64,000 bases of DNA. It comes from Adiantum capillus-veneris (lineage: Eukaryota; Streptophyta; Polypodiopsida; Polypodiales; Pteridaceae). Location: positions 26,084,396 to 26,148,395 of the forward strand of contig CM043960.1 of the NCBI GenBank assembly GCA_014529385.2, read 5' to 3'. The translations under genes were made by a program, and so were the position numbers. The notes under the pieces are model-generated. The model was not told where the DNA came from, did not search any database, and was given only the letters and a program-made list of their open reading frames with translations. This document shows, piece by piece, positions 60,901 through 63,511 of the stretch. How positions within the stretch are numbered: position 1 is the first letter of the stretch; every line of letters begins with the position of its first letter.

Positions 60901-61145
60901 GGTACAAAGTCTATGCTGCAGCAAATGTGTTTGAAAAGGGGGAAGCGTATGTGCATCTGACTTGACTTGATTTGCAGGCTCGAAAGCTGCAAGAAAGAGG
61001 ATGGCGACCTCGATGGTTCCATAAACAGAAGGGGATGGATACTTATGAATATGTAGGCGGTTATTGGGAGGCTAGAAGTAAGAGTGATTGGACCGCTTGT
61101 CCAGACATATTTGGTCCAGGACTACCTGAGCTTCCACAGGAATAA
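6734..61145 (+). CDS. ORP1: Oxysterol-binding-protein-related protein, PH-domain class (10 exons, complete)
   Basis: Ten exons (6734-7390, 7619-7978, 8081-8162, 8246-8679, 8769-8924, 44232-44399, 44529-44669, 60473-60703, 60788-60901, 60978-61145) join in one frame to 836 residues. Visible domains in order: Ser-rich N-terminus; PH domain about 137-265 ([15 protein letters not shown] to AVWLDSL); coiled coil about 277-355; acidic stretch with FFAT-like VYFDTKE at 393-399; OSBP domain about 458-830 with [15 protein letters not shown] at 564-568 and GWKFWGDS. ORPs move sterols and phosphoinositides between membranes at contact sites. The PH domain would bind a phosphoinositide membrane and the FFAT-like motif ER VAP proteins. 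The order and length (about 720-830 residues) match plant ORP1/ORP2 proteins. The start is the first in-frame ATG after a stop and reads MHPLCC; a second Met lies at 6854. Two introns are giant and full of retrotransposons, yet every junction keeps the frame. The exact paralogue (1C or 2A) is uncertain. Confidence 0.93.
7619..7978 (+). CDS. ORP1: ORP exon 2 (end of PH domain and coiled coil)
   Basis: This exon holds 120 codons, phase 0 at both ends, between a CTCCAG acceptor and a GAG|GTAGAC donor. It completes the PH domain ([18 protein letters not shown], then the C-terminal helix [14 protein letters not shown]) and begins a Leu/Glu/Gln-rich helix (about residues 277-339) that looks like a coiled coil. 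Confidence 0.9.
8081..8162 (+). CDS. ORP1: ORP exon 3 (short, end of coiled coil)
   Basis: This 82-bp exon encodes [14 protein letters not shown] and a polar tail, after a TGTAG acceptor. It ends in phase 1 within a split Glu codon. The next intron begins GCAAGT rather than GT, and only this donor joins the frame to exon 4. It is too short to appear as a stand-alone ORF. Confidence 0.8.
8246..8679 (+). CDS. ORP1: ORP exon 4 (FFAT-like motif and start of the OSBP domain)
   Basis: This 434-bp exon starts by completing the split Glu codon and ends in phase 0 after EWGRR at GTAAAT. It holds the acidic tract ETDEDDD, the FFAT-like VYFDTKE, a Ser/Asp-rich stretch, and the N-terminal lid and core of the lipid-transfer domain ([29 protein letters not shown]). 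Confidence 0.9.
8769..8924 (+). CDS. ORP1: ORP exon 5 (OSBP domain core)
   Basis: This exon holds 52 codons in phase 0 after an ATGCAG acceptor. It contains [13 protein letters not shown], a hallmark of the family, and ends FFSEK at AAG|GTTTGT. Its next coding partner is 35.3 kb downstream, where exon 6 begins VSHHP. Confidence 0.92.
9316..9705 (+). mobile_element. LTR-like fragment with TATA box
   Basis: The segment begins TGTCAAAAAGCC, has a TATAAATT box at about 9437 and ends in a GC-rich U5-like stretch before the next LTR fragment. No partner copy or target duplication is visible, so the family is not assigned. Confidence 0.4.
9706..10105 (-). mobile_element. Minus-strand LTR fragment with (GA)n
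   Basis: The left end carries GACACTCCAAGC, the U5 terminus of the chromovirus-type LTRs seen elsewhere, followed by a GA tract (9773-9827) and the shared R-region motif at about 9865-9895. It abuts the copia LTR at 10106. Its own terminal TG/CA is incomplete. Confidence 0.5.
10106..10325 (-). repeat. Ty1/copia 3' LTR
   Basis: The LTR is about 220 bp, bounded by TG/CA on the minus strand and preceded by a GGGGGATT polypurine tract. It includes AATTAGGGTTGC at its distal end. Confidence 0.6.
10440..10819 (-). pseudogene. Ty1/copia RNase H C-terminal part
   Basis: The minus-strand reading starts [20 protein letters not shown], followed by SSCEAEYKA, the copia RNase H core. It then continues with stops to a tail resembling [12 protein letters not shown]. 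It is continuous with 12271 once the solo LTR and one copy of GACAC are removed. Confidence 0.8.
10820..12270 (+). mobile_element. Solo LTR (1,451 bp), same family as the 26183-34622 element
   Basis: The segment starts TGTCTCGAGGACG and ends GGCCGGTTTAA. It is flanked by GACAC on both sides (10815-10819 and 12271-12275). It aligns along its length with the LTRs at 26183 and 33142 in opposite orientation. It sits inside copia RNase H, so it is younger than the copia. Recombination between two LTRs presumably removed the internal part. Confidence 0.88.
12271..14130 (-). pseudogene. Ty1/copia integrase-RT, degenerate
   Basis: Minus-strand pieces include integrase ([19 protein letters not shown], 14000-14120; [20 protein letters not shown], 13800-13950) and RT ([15 protein letters not shown] and ILYVDDLLI, 12681-12989), continuing to RNase H ([17 protein letters not shown], 12440-12520). 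Stops and frameshifts break it. A 34/35-bp unit encoding TAFLNG is triplicated at 13022-13109. Confidence 0.8.
14131..14496. other. Unassigned repeat-like segment
   Basis: This is GC-rich sequence with a C-run (14446-14454), between the copia integrase and the next LTR. It looks like an LTR or leader fragment, but no terminal repeat partner was found in the window. Confidence 0.3.
14497..15002 (-). repeat. Chromovirus-type LTR (506 bp)
   Basis: Minus-strand boundaries are TGTCACAACCC and CTTGGGTGCCC...TTACA. It carries the shared motif (reverse of CCCTTTCGGTATTTC, 14649-14664) and several ACGTGGC/GACATGGC-type U3 motifs. It is preceded on the minus strand by a canonical polypurine tract. Confidence 0.8.
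15296..15392 (+). repeat. Three 32-33-bp tandem repeats
   Basis: CAAGCACTGTCGTGTGC and close variants occur three times (about 15297, 15331, 15363) in the 3' untranslated part of the relic. Possible structural RNA role; no coding signal. Confidence 0.8.
15648..15836 (-). pseudogene. Chromovirus gag C-terminal fragment with CCHC zinc knuckle
   Basis: In one minus-strand frame this reads a CCHC knuckle [14 protein letters not shown] followed by PKRAQ. This frame joins directly to the gag fragment at 20156-20516 across the 15837-20150 insertion and its TTCAT duplication. Confidence 0.75.
15837..16277 (-). repeat. 3' LTR of the gag-protease element
   Basis: This is the 441-bp partner of 19710-20150. 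It contains many GGCGAAG(A/G)G motifs and a 16-bp palindrome AAGAGACATGTCTCTT at about 16155. The ORFs printed from it in either strand are LTR artefacts. Confidence 0.88.
16708..17841 (-). CDS. Protease-domain polypeptide of the gag-protease element
   Basis: This is a 377-residue minus-strand ORF. A shifted frame near 17530-17575 gives a knuckle [13 protein letters not shown]. In the main frame [12 protein letters not shown] resembles a retropepsin active site with Glu where Asp is expected, followed by [20 protein letters not shown] and DMILGQHWL, a typical ending of retroelement proteases. No RT follows: the frame runs into an acidic ORF (16307-16747, [19 protein letters not shown]) of unknown role, then the polypurine tract. 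Confidence 0.65.
   Translation of the reverse strand: MTDLQTALAFHSAIAETAIAKVSNISLSSDSKQRNLIQLQGSILKIDNLKANLLHMFLHLIVVKDVIFLKIGIPILSKALSQMHLRLQRRKDYVQFAVVTTNGINVQRDQIRLIRKEIPTRKHHRMMNNQPDSAKDKGKFVVNTIRVSEDTSILMKHAQCNSLVLEPLSKQVLSLLGTLNGRSINILVESGCSNNFVNTQIVQQLRLPTPKTSHLYDVELADGSILTCDQTVRQLRFEIQTYAYQLDLGVMPLTYYDMILGQHWLFQYDPAISFRGHTINLFKDGHELTLHGLSHAERAIQASRIPVKRHDTVDYEENIISDADADIIIDEFLNSLTSPDSIDEDKDKKIVANSESEDDLLSLILCWIMICQLQVMK
17871..18634 (-). pseudogene. Gag of the gag-protease element (frameshifted)
   Basis: Two overlapping minus-strand ORFs (18634-18170 and 18182-17871) together give a retrotransposon gag: a coiled-coil-like N-terminus ([20 protein letters not shown]), [18 protein letters not shown], a DTAFLWW motif and then [24 protein letters not shown]. 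The frame changes near 18175, so the present copy is broken. A Pro/Val-rich ORF (18637-18885) precedes it and may be leader-encoded. Confidence 0.75.
19710..20150 (-). repeat. 5' LTR of the gag-protease element
   Basis: This is the partner of 15837-16277. The primer-binding site lies one base inside it. Several substitutions distinguish it from the 3' copy. Confidence 0.88.
20156..20516 (-). pseudogene. Chromovirus gag middle fragment
   Basis: Read on the minus strand it contains [31 protein letters not shown] and IRDYCLE in the same order as the gag relics at 45900-46400 and 52300-52740, with stops. It meets a plus-strand pol fragment head to head at about 20517-20525. Confidence 0.75.
20525..23654 (+). 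pseudogene. Chromovirus pol 3' part (RNase H, integrase, chromodomain), interrupted
   Basis: Plus-strand pieces: RNase H end ([20 protein letters not shown]), integrase zinc region ([18 protein letters not shown]), integrase core after the solo LTR ([19 protein letters not shown], then AFNNTIHSS-like at about 23030) and chromodomain ([19 protein letters not shown], 23577-23640). Stops and small gaps make it non-functional. Its start is cut by the head-to-head junction at 20520 and its end fuses to the LTR sequence at 23655. Confidence 0.8.
20910..22620 (+). mobile_element. Solo LTR (1,711 bp) of the 26183-34622 family
   Basis: The segment begins TGTCACGAGGAC and ends GGTTACATAA, flanked by TAAGA at 20905-20909 and 22621-22625. 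It is homologous along its length to the LTRs at 10820, 26183 and 33142 but about 230 bp longer. It splits the integrase coding sequence of the surrounding chromovirus relic. Confidence 0.87.
23655..24489 (+). repeat. 5' LTR, truncated at its left end
   Basis: It matches 36846-37667 almost base for base (GCAACAGGAGCATTGCTC onward) and ends CACCTTACA before the primer-binding site. The first about 347 bp of the LTR, including the TATA box, are absent. It contains many AGCGTTTT motifs. Confidence 0.85.
24966..26182 (+). pseudogene. Gag of the split gag-protease element
   Basis: Three ORFs in series: 24966-25160; 25157-25648 with a charged repeat coiled coil ([16 protein letters not shown]) and then [20 protein letters not shown]; and 25736-26002 ([32 protein letters not shown]). 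The first two are joined by a 4-base overlap frameshift and the second ends at a TAG. The domain order is that of a Ty3-type gag capsid. The frame continues to 26182, where the younger element interrupts it. Confidence 0.8.
26183..27663 (-). repeat. 3' LTR of the young chromovirus
   Basis: Its plus-strand left edge is TGAAACCGGCCCG and its right edge is CTCGTGACA, next to the polypurine tract. It contains the shared motif (minus-strand AAATACCGAAAGGGGCGCC, about 26360-26380) and a 145-codon minus ORF also seen in the other LTR. Confidence 0.95.
27834..31973 (-). CDS. Gag-pol of the young chromovirus (1,379 residues)
   Basis: Domains in order: gag C-terminal half (1-120); CCHC knuckle [14 protein letters not shown] (187-200); aspartic protease with [12 protein letters not shown] (257-268); reverse transcriptase with [29 protein letters not shown] and FFDDMIVYS near residue 600; RNase H with [12 protein letters not shown] and [10 protein letters not shown]; integrase with zinc finger ([12 protein letters not shown] to [13 protein letters not shown]) and core ([25 protein letters not shown]); [11 protein letters not shown] region; and a C-terminal chromodomain ([20 protein letters not shown]). 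RT before integrase plus chromodomain means Ty3/gypsy chromovirus. The 1379-codon frame is uninterrupted, so enzymes may still be active. Confidence 0.95.
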   Translation of the reverse strand: MLMQGQAPATWVYFKQMFASAWLSNEFEADVLTDWHQLTSASCKSLLEYNRRFCKALLSVTSYRFVPLTEQIEKYCCGLPKGLRDYCTKNRVATLTQLMEVANTGLALLKGEDSGFPSNDKGGQQKKNSAKKPFVKTAPDASQGSEQATKDKDSAGTSGAQAKKQKRKAFVRKSLEEKKVLMAENKCFICEQPGHFSINCPQRKRPADSEDKEDQKGKKPKPTAGLVPDMVGDRPSTDASELCRAWGKVRDQTALIFFDPGAKANFISPELAMKLGIKAEEMGYTAEAGLACPGHSECVTPIIGKLRLHIQSYVDTEEFYIMPLEGCDALLGIPWMFRVHGVLDAYNKKITVQHRGKTHILDVKLKGESVPIVSASAITSVIKNHLSVYLIFARDVSDRDQSNLSVLDKERSAFLQKFSDCFSDSLPSQLPPERPEDHRIDLVPGCSPPNRPPYRVSAAQQKEIMGQVEELLEKGLIQPSSSPFCSPVLLVQKKDGSWRMCIDYRALNKNTIKNRFPIPRIDDILDRLEGAAIFSRIDLKSGYHQIRISPEDVHKTAFRTTFDLYEFLVMPFGLTNAPATFNRMMDRIFRSHQQFVGTFFDDMIVYSKNEEEHRRHLTIVFEELRSHRLLVNPKKSEFFLEEIHFLGHIVSKDGVRMDPAKVEAIKTWPGLKTVHDVRSFLGLCSYYRRFIRNFAEIASPLHALQKKEVTFRWTQKEISAFSLLKEKLTSDPVIVLPDLKKSFVVQCDACGSSIGAVLMQDGRVVAYESRILQGPERTMQVYEKELLAVIHALSSWKHYLLGADFVVQTDHQTLRYFLTQSKLSEKHMRWANILSMFHFQIMHVEGKKNVVADALSRKPQISAVSIPYHHELDDMKEQYTADEDFARIFEQLQEGQHHEHYLLRDGFMMMHGRLCVTRPLRHKVMEESHVPPYAGHRGIDATVKAVETFFYWPTLRRDVDAFVRACIVCQKVKFDRQKAPGLLQPLPIPDKPWESIAMDFIFDLPRTPTGNDGIWTIICRFSKQAHFIPVRKKIKSDQMARLFMYNVFKYHGMPQSIISDRDPRMTSLFWRGLFENMGTTLKFSSSFHPQTDGQSEEANSTVLDLLKCYVSDNKGKWEQYLPMLEYAYNNTVHSSTGKAPFEIVEGGKKVPPILHTKDKIFEADRYVENMDEMYKKIKVALEKTQAKQKKAADRHRRELLLSLGDWVLLKFEKARLKKMKGKERLFPKLSMRYYGPFQVLDKINDVAYRLKLPDAWKIHNAFHVSLLRPFVGDVPEDMPVEDQPEVEELDEILVPEQVLAHKDRKVKGQVARRYLVKFKNYPPMDAKWMEEHELSESPNVLQLYLEAFGLQPTYAPTQRVQRRGNDRASTSNVHMNSVP
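32003..33067 (-). CDS. Gag of the young chromovirus (N-terminal part)
   Basis: This 354-residue ORF begins [15 protein letters not shown]. It is rich in Gln, Met, Pro and Gly in the middle ([14 protein letters not shown]) and ends with the start of the capsid domain ([32 protein letters not shown]). A single missing base at about 32031-32036 shifts the frame: the sequence resumes in the next ORF's frame with KAATFLKDN and WWTTLL. Compared with related gags, the break falls in SK(V/I)R(K/R)A. It could be a real lesion or a sequencing error. Confidence 0.85.
   Translation of the reverse strand: MQERGDYTMTDKGKGIMEEGSSPKDRQEIPMVFEIGESSRPRQSVPPVNVNVPPVVQGFMTGQLEDDAFKTQLVAAVNVFSQLVQNPRFMEFLQAPPVQHQNRQPTPRTELVEAQAQVLHEAQEEREHSHVAESGAPKQVPPVLEQVARTPIPQVMPVQPATFQSQHAVLNGQGAGYQAMHSVFPPPTVHPGYFGGGSVFQSMAGYASGSQPYMPGTVFGGMQGIMPNPMYGTIGMQQGFHGNQGQFGVPQGHFGMAGFSGQQPDIAPLTQNVNGQHVPIMPSTVPMLQTIPYDNLGALEKPKAYKEGGAAVKFSTFSGFEDKTKALTFLQQFDTAYAGGNFTEASKVGKLPLS
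33120..33141 (-). promoter_or_regulatory. Primer-binding site, tRNA-Glu type
   Basis: Directly inside the 5' LTR the minus strand reads TGGTTCCATTGCCGGGA. Its complement ends CCCGGCAATGGAACCA, which matches the acceptor/T-arm end of plant tRNA-Glu except one base (known family: CAACGGA). The tRNA assignment is from recalled tRNA sequence. Confidence 0.65.
33142..34622 (-). repeat. 5' LTR of the young chromovirus
   Basis: It is the same length as 26183-27663 and nearly identical; differences include C/T at about 33228 and A/C at about 33558. The primer-binding site lies immediately inside at 33141 downward. Confidence 0.95.
34628..35721 (+). CDS. CCHC knuckle, protease and His/Asp-rich tail of the split element
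   Basis: The CCHC knuckle [14 protein letters not shown] (about 34692-34733) is the continuation of the gag at 26182; a stop follows at 34758. A 273-residue ORF (34900-35721) then gives a protease domain with [30 protein letters not shown] and a tail of imperfect repeats such as [13 protein letters not shown]. No RT motif follows. A further 162-codon ORF (35579-36067) in another frame is not recognised. Confidence 0.7.
36499..37667 (+). repeat. 3' LTR of the split gag-protease element (1,169 bp)
   Basis: It starts TGCCACGTGACAC straight after the polypurine tract and ends CACCTTACA. A TATATAAG box lies at 36813-36820. A related solo LTR in opposite orientation is at 41221-42399. Confidence 0.88.
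37668..39480 (+). pseudogene. Chromovirus RNase H-integrase-chromodomain, degenerate
   Basis: The longest open part (38535-39107) reads integrase core and C-terminal region ([40 protein letters not shown]). Further pieces include [11 protein letters not shown] (39155-39190) and a duplicated chromodomain segment with [17 protein letters not shown] reading at about 39320-39400. Several stops lie at ancestral Gln/Trp codons. Confidence 0.8.
40053..40729 (+). repeat. Chromovirus LTR (677 bp) with (CT)n
   Basis: It starts TGTCACAAAGTG after the polypurine tract and ends GTGTCCAAGCTTGTTACA. It contains the shared AAATACCGAAAGGGGC motif (about 40549-40565) and a CT tract (40617-40654). Confidence 0.85.
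40730..40985 (-). pseudogene. Ty1/copia gag-protease-region fragment
   Basis: The minus strand reads [27 protein letters not shown] and, after a frame change, [17 protein letters not shown], the conserved end of copia proteases before integrase. It could belong to the copia at 10106-14130, but about 0.9 kb of integrase would be missing between them. Confidence 0.65.
41221..42399 (-). mobile_element. Solo LTR (1,179 bp), family of 36499-37667
   Basis: The minus-strand orientation begins TGTCACGTGCACATC and ends CACCTTACA. It is flanked by AAATC at 41216-41220 and 42400-42404. It shares the TATATAAGG box and many AAAACGCT (AGCGTTTT) motifs with the LTR at 36499. Confidence 0.9.
42641..42872 (+). 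repeat. 60-bp tandem repeat, four copies
   Basis: TAAGT(T/C)GGGA(A/G)GGTTAGG recurs at about 42645, 42705, 42765 and 42825, each followed by AACC(T)TAACCCTC and CCCCTTCGACCAATC. Two alternating subtypes suggest a 120-bp higher-order unit. After it, 42882-44231 is intron sequence without recognised features. Confidence 0.8.
44232..44399 (+). CDS. ORP1: ORP exon 6 (VSHHP signature)
   Basis: This exon holds 56 codons, phase 0 at both ends, after a GCTACAG acceptor and before AAG|GTGAGG. It starts with VSHHPM, the lipid-head-group signature, and continues [20 protein letters not shown]. The sixth position is Met where the animal/yeast fingerprint has Pro; plant ORP1-type proteins commonly differ there. 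Confidence 0.93.
44529..44669 (+). CDS. ORP1: ORP exon 7
   Basis: This exon holds 47 codons in phase 0 between AATAG and CAG|GTACTT. It encodes [19 protein letters not shown] and a strand-rich part of the lipid-binding barrel ending IIDRNPHQ. The following intron 7 is 15.8 kb. Confidence 0.93.
45365..45600 (-). other. Short direct repeat and copia scrap
   Basis: GATTGTGTATTACAGAATGG occurs twice, 51 bp apart (45367, 45418), with three TGCTTCA repeats between. On the minus strand 45450-45495 reads [12 protein letters not shown], similar to the copia integrase text at 13690-13715. Confidence 0.45.
45700..49930 (+). pseudogene. Chromovirus gag-pol, degenerate
   Basis: Gag: [31 protein letters not shown]-like region and knuckle [14 protein letters not shown] (46507-46548). 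Protease: [12 protein letters not shown] (46752). [50 protein letters not shown] (47172-47815). RNase [15 protein letters not shown]. Integrase: [55 protein letters not shown]. Chromodomain: [12 protein letters not shown] (49760-49800). At least six stops are TAG where a sister copy has CAG/CAA. Confidence 0.88.
50546..50976 (+). repeat. Chromovirus 3' LTR (431 bp)
   Basis: It starts TGTCACAAAGTGATGACG and ends GTGTCCAAGTCTGTTACA. The U5 end (TTGAAGTGGTTATTTGGTG, about 50916) is the closest match in the window to the palindromic insertion at 55170. Confidence 0.85.
50977..51046. other. Short spacer between two chromovirus relics
   Basis: This is 70 bp of non-repetitive sequence ending in GTGGG, the target duplication of the next element. 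It is presumably a remnant of the host sequence. Confidence 0.5.
51047..51542 (+). repeat. 5' LTR (496 bp)
   Basis: It starts TGTCACAAACTGG and ends GGTGCCCAAGTTTGTTACA. It contains GACGTGGCAGCGTACGGAT in U3 and AAATACCGAAAGGGGCGCTAG near U5. Confidence 0.88.
52091..56460 (+). pseudogene. Chromovirus gag-pol, degenerate
   Basis: Gag: [20 protein letters not shown] (52191), [33 protein letters not shown]; knuckle [14 protein letters not shown] (about 52853). Protease [10 protein letters not shown] (53084). RT from 53580 ([15 protein letters not shown]), broken after TIK at 53850. RNase [21 protein letters not shown] (54528). Integrase: [12 protein letters not shown], split by the palindrome, then [20 protein letters not shown] (55404) and [18 protein letters not shown] (55802). 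Chromodomain region to 56460. An upstream ORF (51515-51748) starts in the U5 and is Gln/Pro-rich; it may be the gag N-terminus. Confidence 0.85.
55170..55300. mobile_element. 131-bp palindromic insertion made of LTR U5 ends, with 5-bp target duplication
   Basis: Two 49-bp arms (55172-55220 and 55250-55298) are exact reverse complements; the loop is 29 nt. The insertion is flanked by TGGAT (55165-55169, 55301-55305) and interrupts the integrase sequence KKDVD|DFVRS, which is continuous without it. The right end CTGTTACA and its neighbours are the U5 terminus of the local chromovirus LTRs; the left end is the same terminus inverted (TCTAACAG). Confidence 0.9.
57073..57608 (+). repeat. 3' LTR (536 bp)
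   Basis: It starts TGTCACAAATTGG and ends GTGTCCAAGTTGGTTATA with a decayed terminus. It is more diverged from the 5' LTR than the young element's LTR pair. Confidence 0.85.
57911..57954 (+). repeat. C31-A13 homopolymer tract
   Basis: There are thirty-one C followed by thirteen A. The duplicate flank has only a short C7-G8 and A9 at about 59158-59188. Confidence 0.9.
59356..59850 (+). mobile_element. LTR-like fragment continuing the duplicated flank
   Basis: It contains GACGTGGCACCGTATGG in the U3-like part, a TATAAGCATGCC box (59589) and the shared motif as GGAATACCCAGAAGGGGCGC (59689-59708). Together with 57960-58105 / 59190-59355 it appears to be one diverged LTR. Ends are not defined. 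Confidence 0.5.
60473..60703 (+). CDS. ORP1: ORP exon 8
   Basis: This exon holds 77 codons in phase 0 after a CATACAG acceptor and before AAG|GTTCAT. It encodes [21 protein letters not shown] and the conserved Leu-rich stretch [11 protein letters not shown] near the end of the OSBP domain. Confidence 0.93.
60788..60901 (+). CDS. ORP1: ORP exon 9
   Basis: This exon holds 38 codons in phase 0 after TTTTTTCAG. It carries the signature [18 protein letters not shown] found in nearly all ORPs and ends EEKQRM at ATG|GTACAA. The 84-bp intron before it and the 76-bp intron after it are of ordinary plant size. Confidence 0.92.
60978..61145 (+). CDS. ORP1: ORP exon 10 (C-terminus)
   Basis: This exon holds 55 codons and a TAA stop after a TTTGCAG acceptor. 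It encodes [14 protein letters not shown] and ends with the usual plant tail [13 protein letters not shown], so the reading frame is complete. Confidence 0.93.
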   Translation, partial: ARKLQERGWRPRWFHKQKGMDTYEYVGGYWEARSKSDWTACPDIFGPGLPELPQE

Positions 61146-61370
61146 GGAGTTTTGCGTCAGGCTAGTGATAAACTTAATTTAGTGTATCATTGGGGAGAGA
61201 GAAGAGTCAGGTGAGAGACCACTATCTTATCTGGTTGCATTCTTTATTAAAGGAAACTCGTGAAAACCTGCAAATTACTACCCTTCCTGAAATGTTACAT
61301 ATGGGGTAGCTTTGTGCTACATGGAATACAGTGTTTCTCAATACAAATAAAAGAAGCTTGGGATCAACCC
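61146..61370 (+). terminator. ORP 3' UTR with poly(A) signal
   Basis: The 3' flank after the TAA is AT-rich and contains AATAAA at 61346-61351, about 200 bp after the stop. This is a reasonable near-upstream polyadenylation signal, but the cleavage site is inferred. Confidence 0.5.
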
Positions 61371-61851
61371 ATGCCTTTGACAAAAGAAACATCAAGCACT
61401 CGCTAACAGCAGCTGGTGTTCTCGAGTCTTTTGTGTACTAACGAGTTTTGTCCCACTAATGAGCAGCTGGAAATTATGCAATGTCTGTCGTACTGGTCAA
61501 GGAAATCTATCTGTTTTCCTTTTCTTGAAAAGTCAGGGTATGGGTTTGCTGTCCATTTCCGCAGAACGATCTTTTTCATTGTGCGTTCTCCAATGTCGAT
61601 ACTGAGTAGTAGACATCTGCTCGAAGGGTACAAAAGCATTTGGCTTGCTCTGTGCTTATATTTACATCAAGCTAGTAAATGCTGATAGATCTTGAAGGTC
61701 TCTCCTTTGACGTCAATTCTGCGTCTCTAGTGCGCGTGTGTGGAAGGTAATATCCCTATCTTTGAGTTTAAGACTCGTCGGATAGGTTTTGAAGCAGGTC
61801 TTCCAAGTATCGTTGGATAGATCTCCCGGGATTGTTCCTACGTGGGTGAAA

Positions 61852-61877
61852 TTCTCTCTCTCTCTCTCTCTCTCTCT
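61852..61877 (+). repeat. (CT)n microsatellite
   Basis: This is a short CT tract. The sequence from 61371 to 61850 shows no gene; open frames there lack any recognised domain. Confidence 0.9.
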
Positions 61878-61912
61878 TTCTACGTTTCTAACTAAAATCC
61901 GGTTGTATTTTT

Positions 61913-62287
61913 TTTTTTTTGACACACCATAGGGCCCACAGGGGAGGTGCTTATCCCTTCCAAATATTAGCCATGTTACATGGTCGGGCAAGGACCGCGT
62001 ACCATCGGGCAAGAGCCACGTGTAGGCATCACCATGGCCACCTAATTGATGCACCACATGCTGGGAACGGCGGAGAGAACTCGTAGCAACCAGCTAGGAA
62101 CCTCCTCCTCGGGTGACCCACCCCAGGAGGAGGATGCACTCGAGTGTCCAAGGGCAAGAGCCCTAGCAACCTGAACACCAGGTGAGCACAAGCTGTCCCT
62201 CTAGAGTGTGATCCAACGGGGGATTTGAACCCACAACCCATAGGTTGAGAGGCCAAAGCCTTACCGTTAGACCAACTCTTTGGGGAC
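61913..62287 (-). mobile_element. tRNA-derived SINE
   Basis: The minus strand starts GTCCCCAAAGAGTTGG, has an A-box-like TGGTCTAACGGTAAGGC (62258-62274) and a B box GGGTTCAAATCCC (62220-62232) at tRNA spacing. About 280 bp of unrelated body follows, ending in TGTGTC and an A-run. A 17-bp direct repeat AATCCGGTTGTATTTTT flanks it (61896-61912, 62288-62304). These are the features of an RNA polymerase III SINE inserted by target-primed reverse transcription. Confidence 0.85.
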
Positions 62288-62304
62288 AATCCGGTTGTAT
62301 TTTT

Positions 62305-62555
62305 GTTGAATGGATTTTTTTTCTTGCCTTTGTGTTCTCAAAATTCAAGAAAGATGCAATACATAGTGATGAGTCTATATGCATAATCAAACTTGTCTTT
62401 CTATTGCATATAGATTGTCGAAAATTGATCAAAGTTTCAAAATCGCCCATAAATTTGCATGGCTTGATTTTTATAAATAGGCAATAACTTCAAATACATA
62501 GAGTATCCATGCATTCAAAACATTTGAAAACATTCATAGTGATCAATGCTACTTA
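62305..62555. other. No recognised feature
   Basis: AT-rich intergenic sequence; nothing supported on either strand. Confidence 0.6.
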
Positions 62556-63231
62556 TGTAGCACCCTAGAACTCACCAAGAGGCTTTTTAGGGTGGTTTAT
62601 GATGAATTTTATGAAAAATGTGCAAAAATCGCACATGTTTTGTTTTGGCATAGTTTAGGTTGGAAAATGCTTACGAAAGACAACTCTAGAGTTGGAATCT
62701 CCAAACAATTTCTGAGTTCTGTTCAACTCATAGGCTATCCTTCTGGATATTAAACACTACCTCATTGGCATCCCTTGTAATAATTCTAGGAAATTGCTTG
62801 GTTAAGAGGTCATAAGTGTCAGAGAATGTAAAAGTGTCTTGTTATCAATCTAGTGTCAAAGGGAAGTGTGTATGTTAATGGGAATGCTATTTACAAAAGC
62901 TAATGAAAGAAAATGATAGAAGTAGCAAATGTAAAAAATCTCCTATTGTCTACACATTTTGTGGCAAAAATGTATAAAAGGCCTTTCTATTCACTAGAGA
63001 AAAGTTGATTTGAAAGTGGAAGAAATAGTATCATTTTCTGGCAAATCCACGCCTAAATACCCCAAATCATTTCCAATATTCTTTCATCTTTTCTAGCATG
63101 TATTTATGGAGAATCTCACATATCGAGACTATGCTTGTCAACAAATGATCACTATCACTTAGCTTTTTGAAATTTGAAAGAGGTTTTCCCGATTAGGAAA
63201 CAAAGTATACATCACTAGAGCCTTTGCCCTT

Positions 63232-63383
63232 ATTCTGGGGCGTCACACTTGGTATCAGAGCAAAGGAAAACGGTCCCTCCCCGACGCGCCCACATTCTGG
63301 GGTGTCACACTTGGTATCAGAGCAAAGGAAAACGGTCCCTCCCCGACGCGCCCACATTCTGGGACGTCACTTGGTATCAGAGC
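63232..63383 (+). repeat. Triplicated 62-bp unit containing LTR end and primer-binding site
   Basis: ATTCTGGGG(C/T)GTCACAC plus TTGGTATCAGAGC recurs starting at 63232, 63294 and 63356, with primer-binding sites at 63250-63261, 63312-63323 and 63372-63383. The first two units are nearly identical; the third is 2 bp shorter and diverges after the site. Confidence 0.92.
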
Positions 63384-63511
63384 TCCTAGAAACAAGCCGA
63401 AGACCGACGTGCCCGACGCGCACGATCTTCACGACGACTCCAACCGCAATGGCCCGGGTCGTCAAAATCTTGGTGAAGAGAGCTCCAGAAAGCAACCACA
63501 CGCCCTCCGTC

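Noticed and set aside
61416-61685. 90-codon plus ORF downstream of the ORP gene
   Set aside because: No domain, and it lies beyond the probable poly(A) site. Likely chance.
62210-62287. A functional tRNA gene on the minus strand
   Set aside because: A and B boxes are present, but the 3' part does not close an acceptor stem, and the unit continues into a 280-bp body with an A-run and a 17-bp target repeat. It is a SINE.
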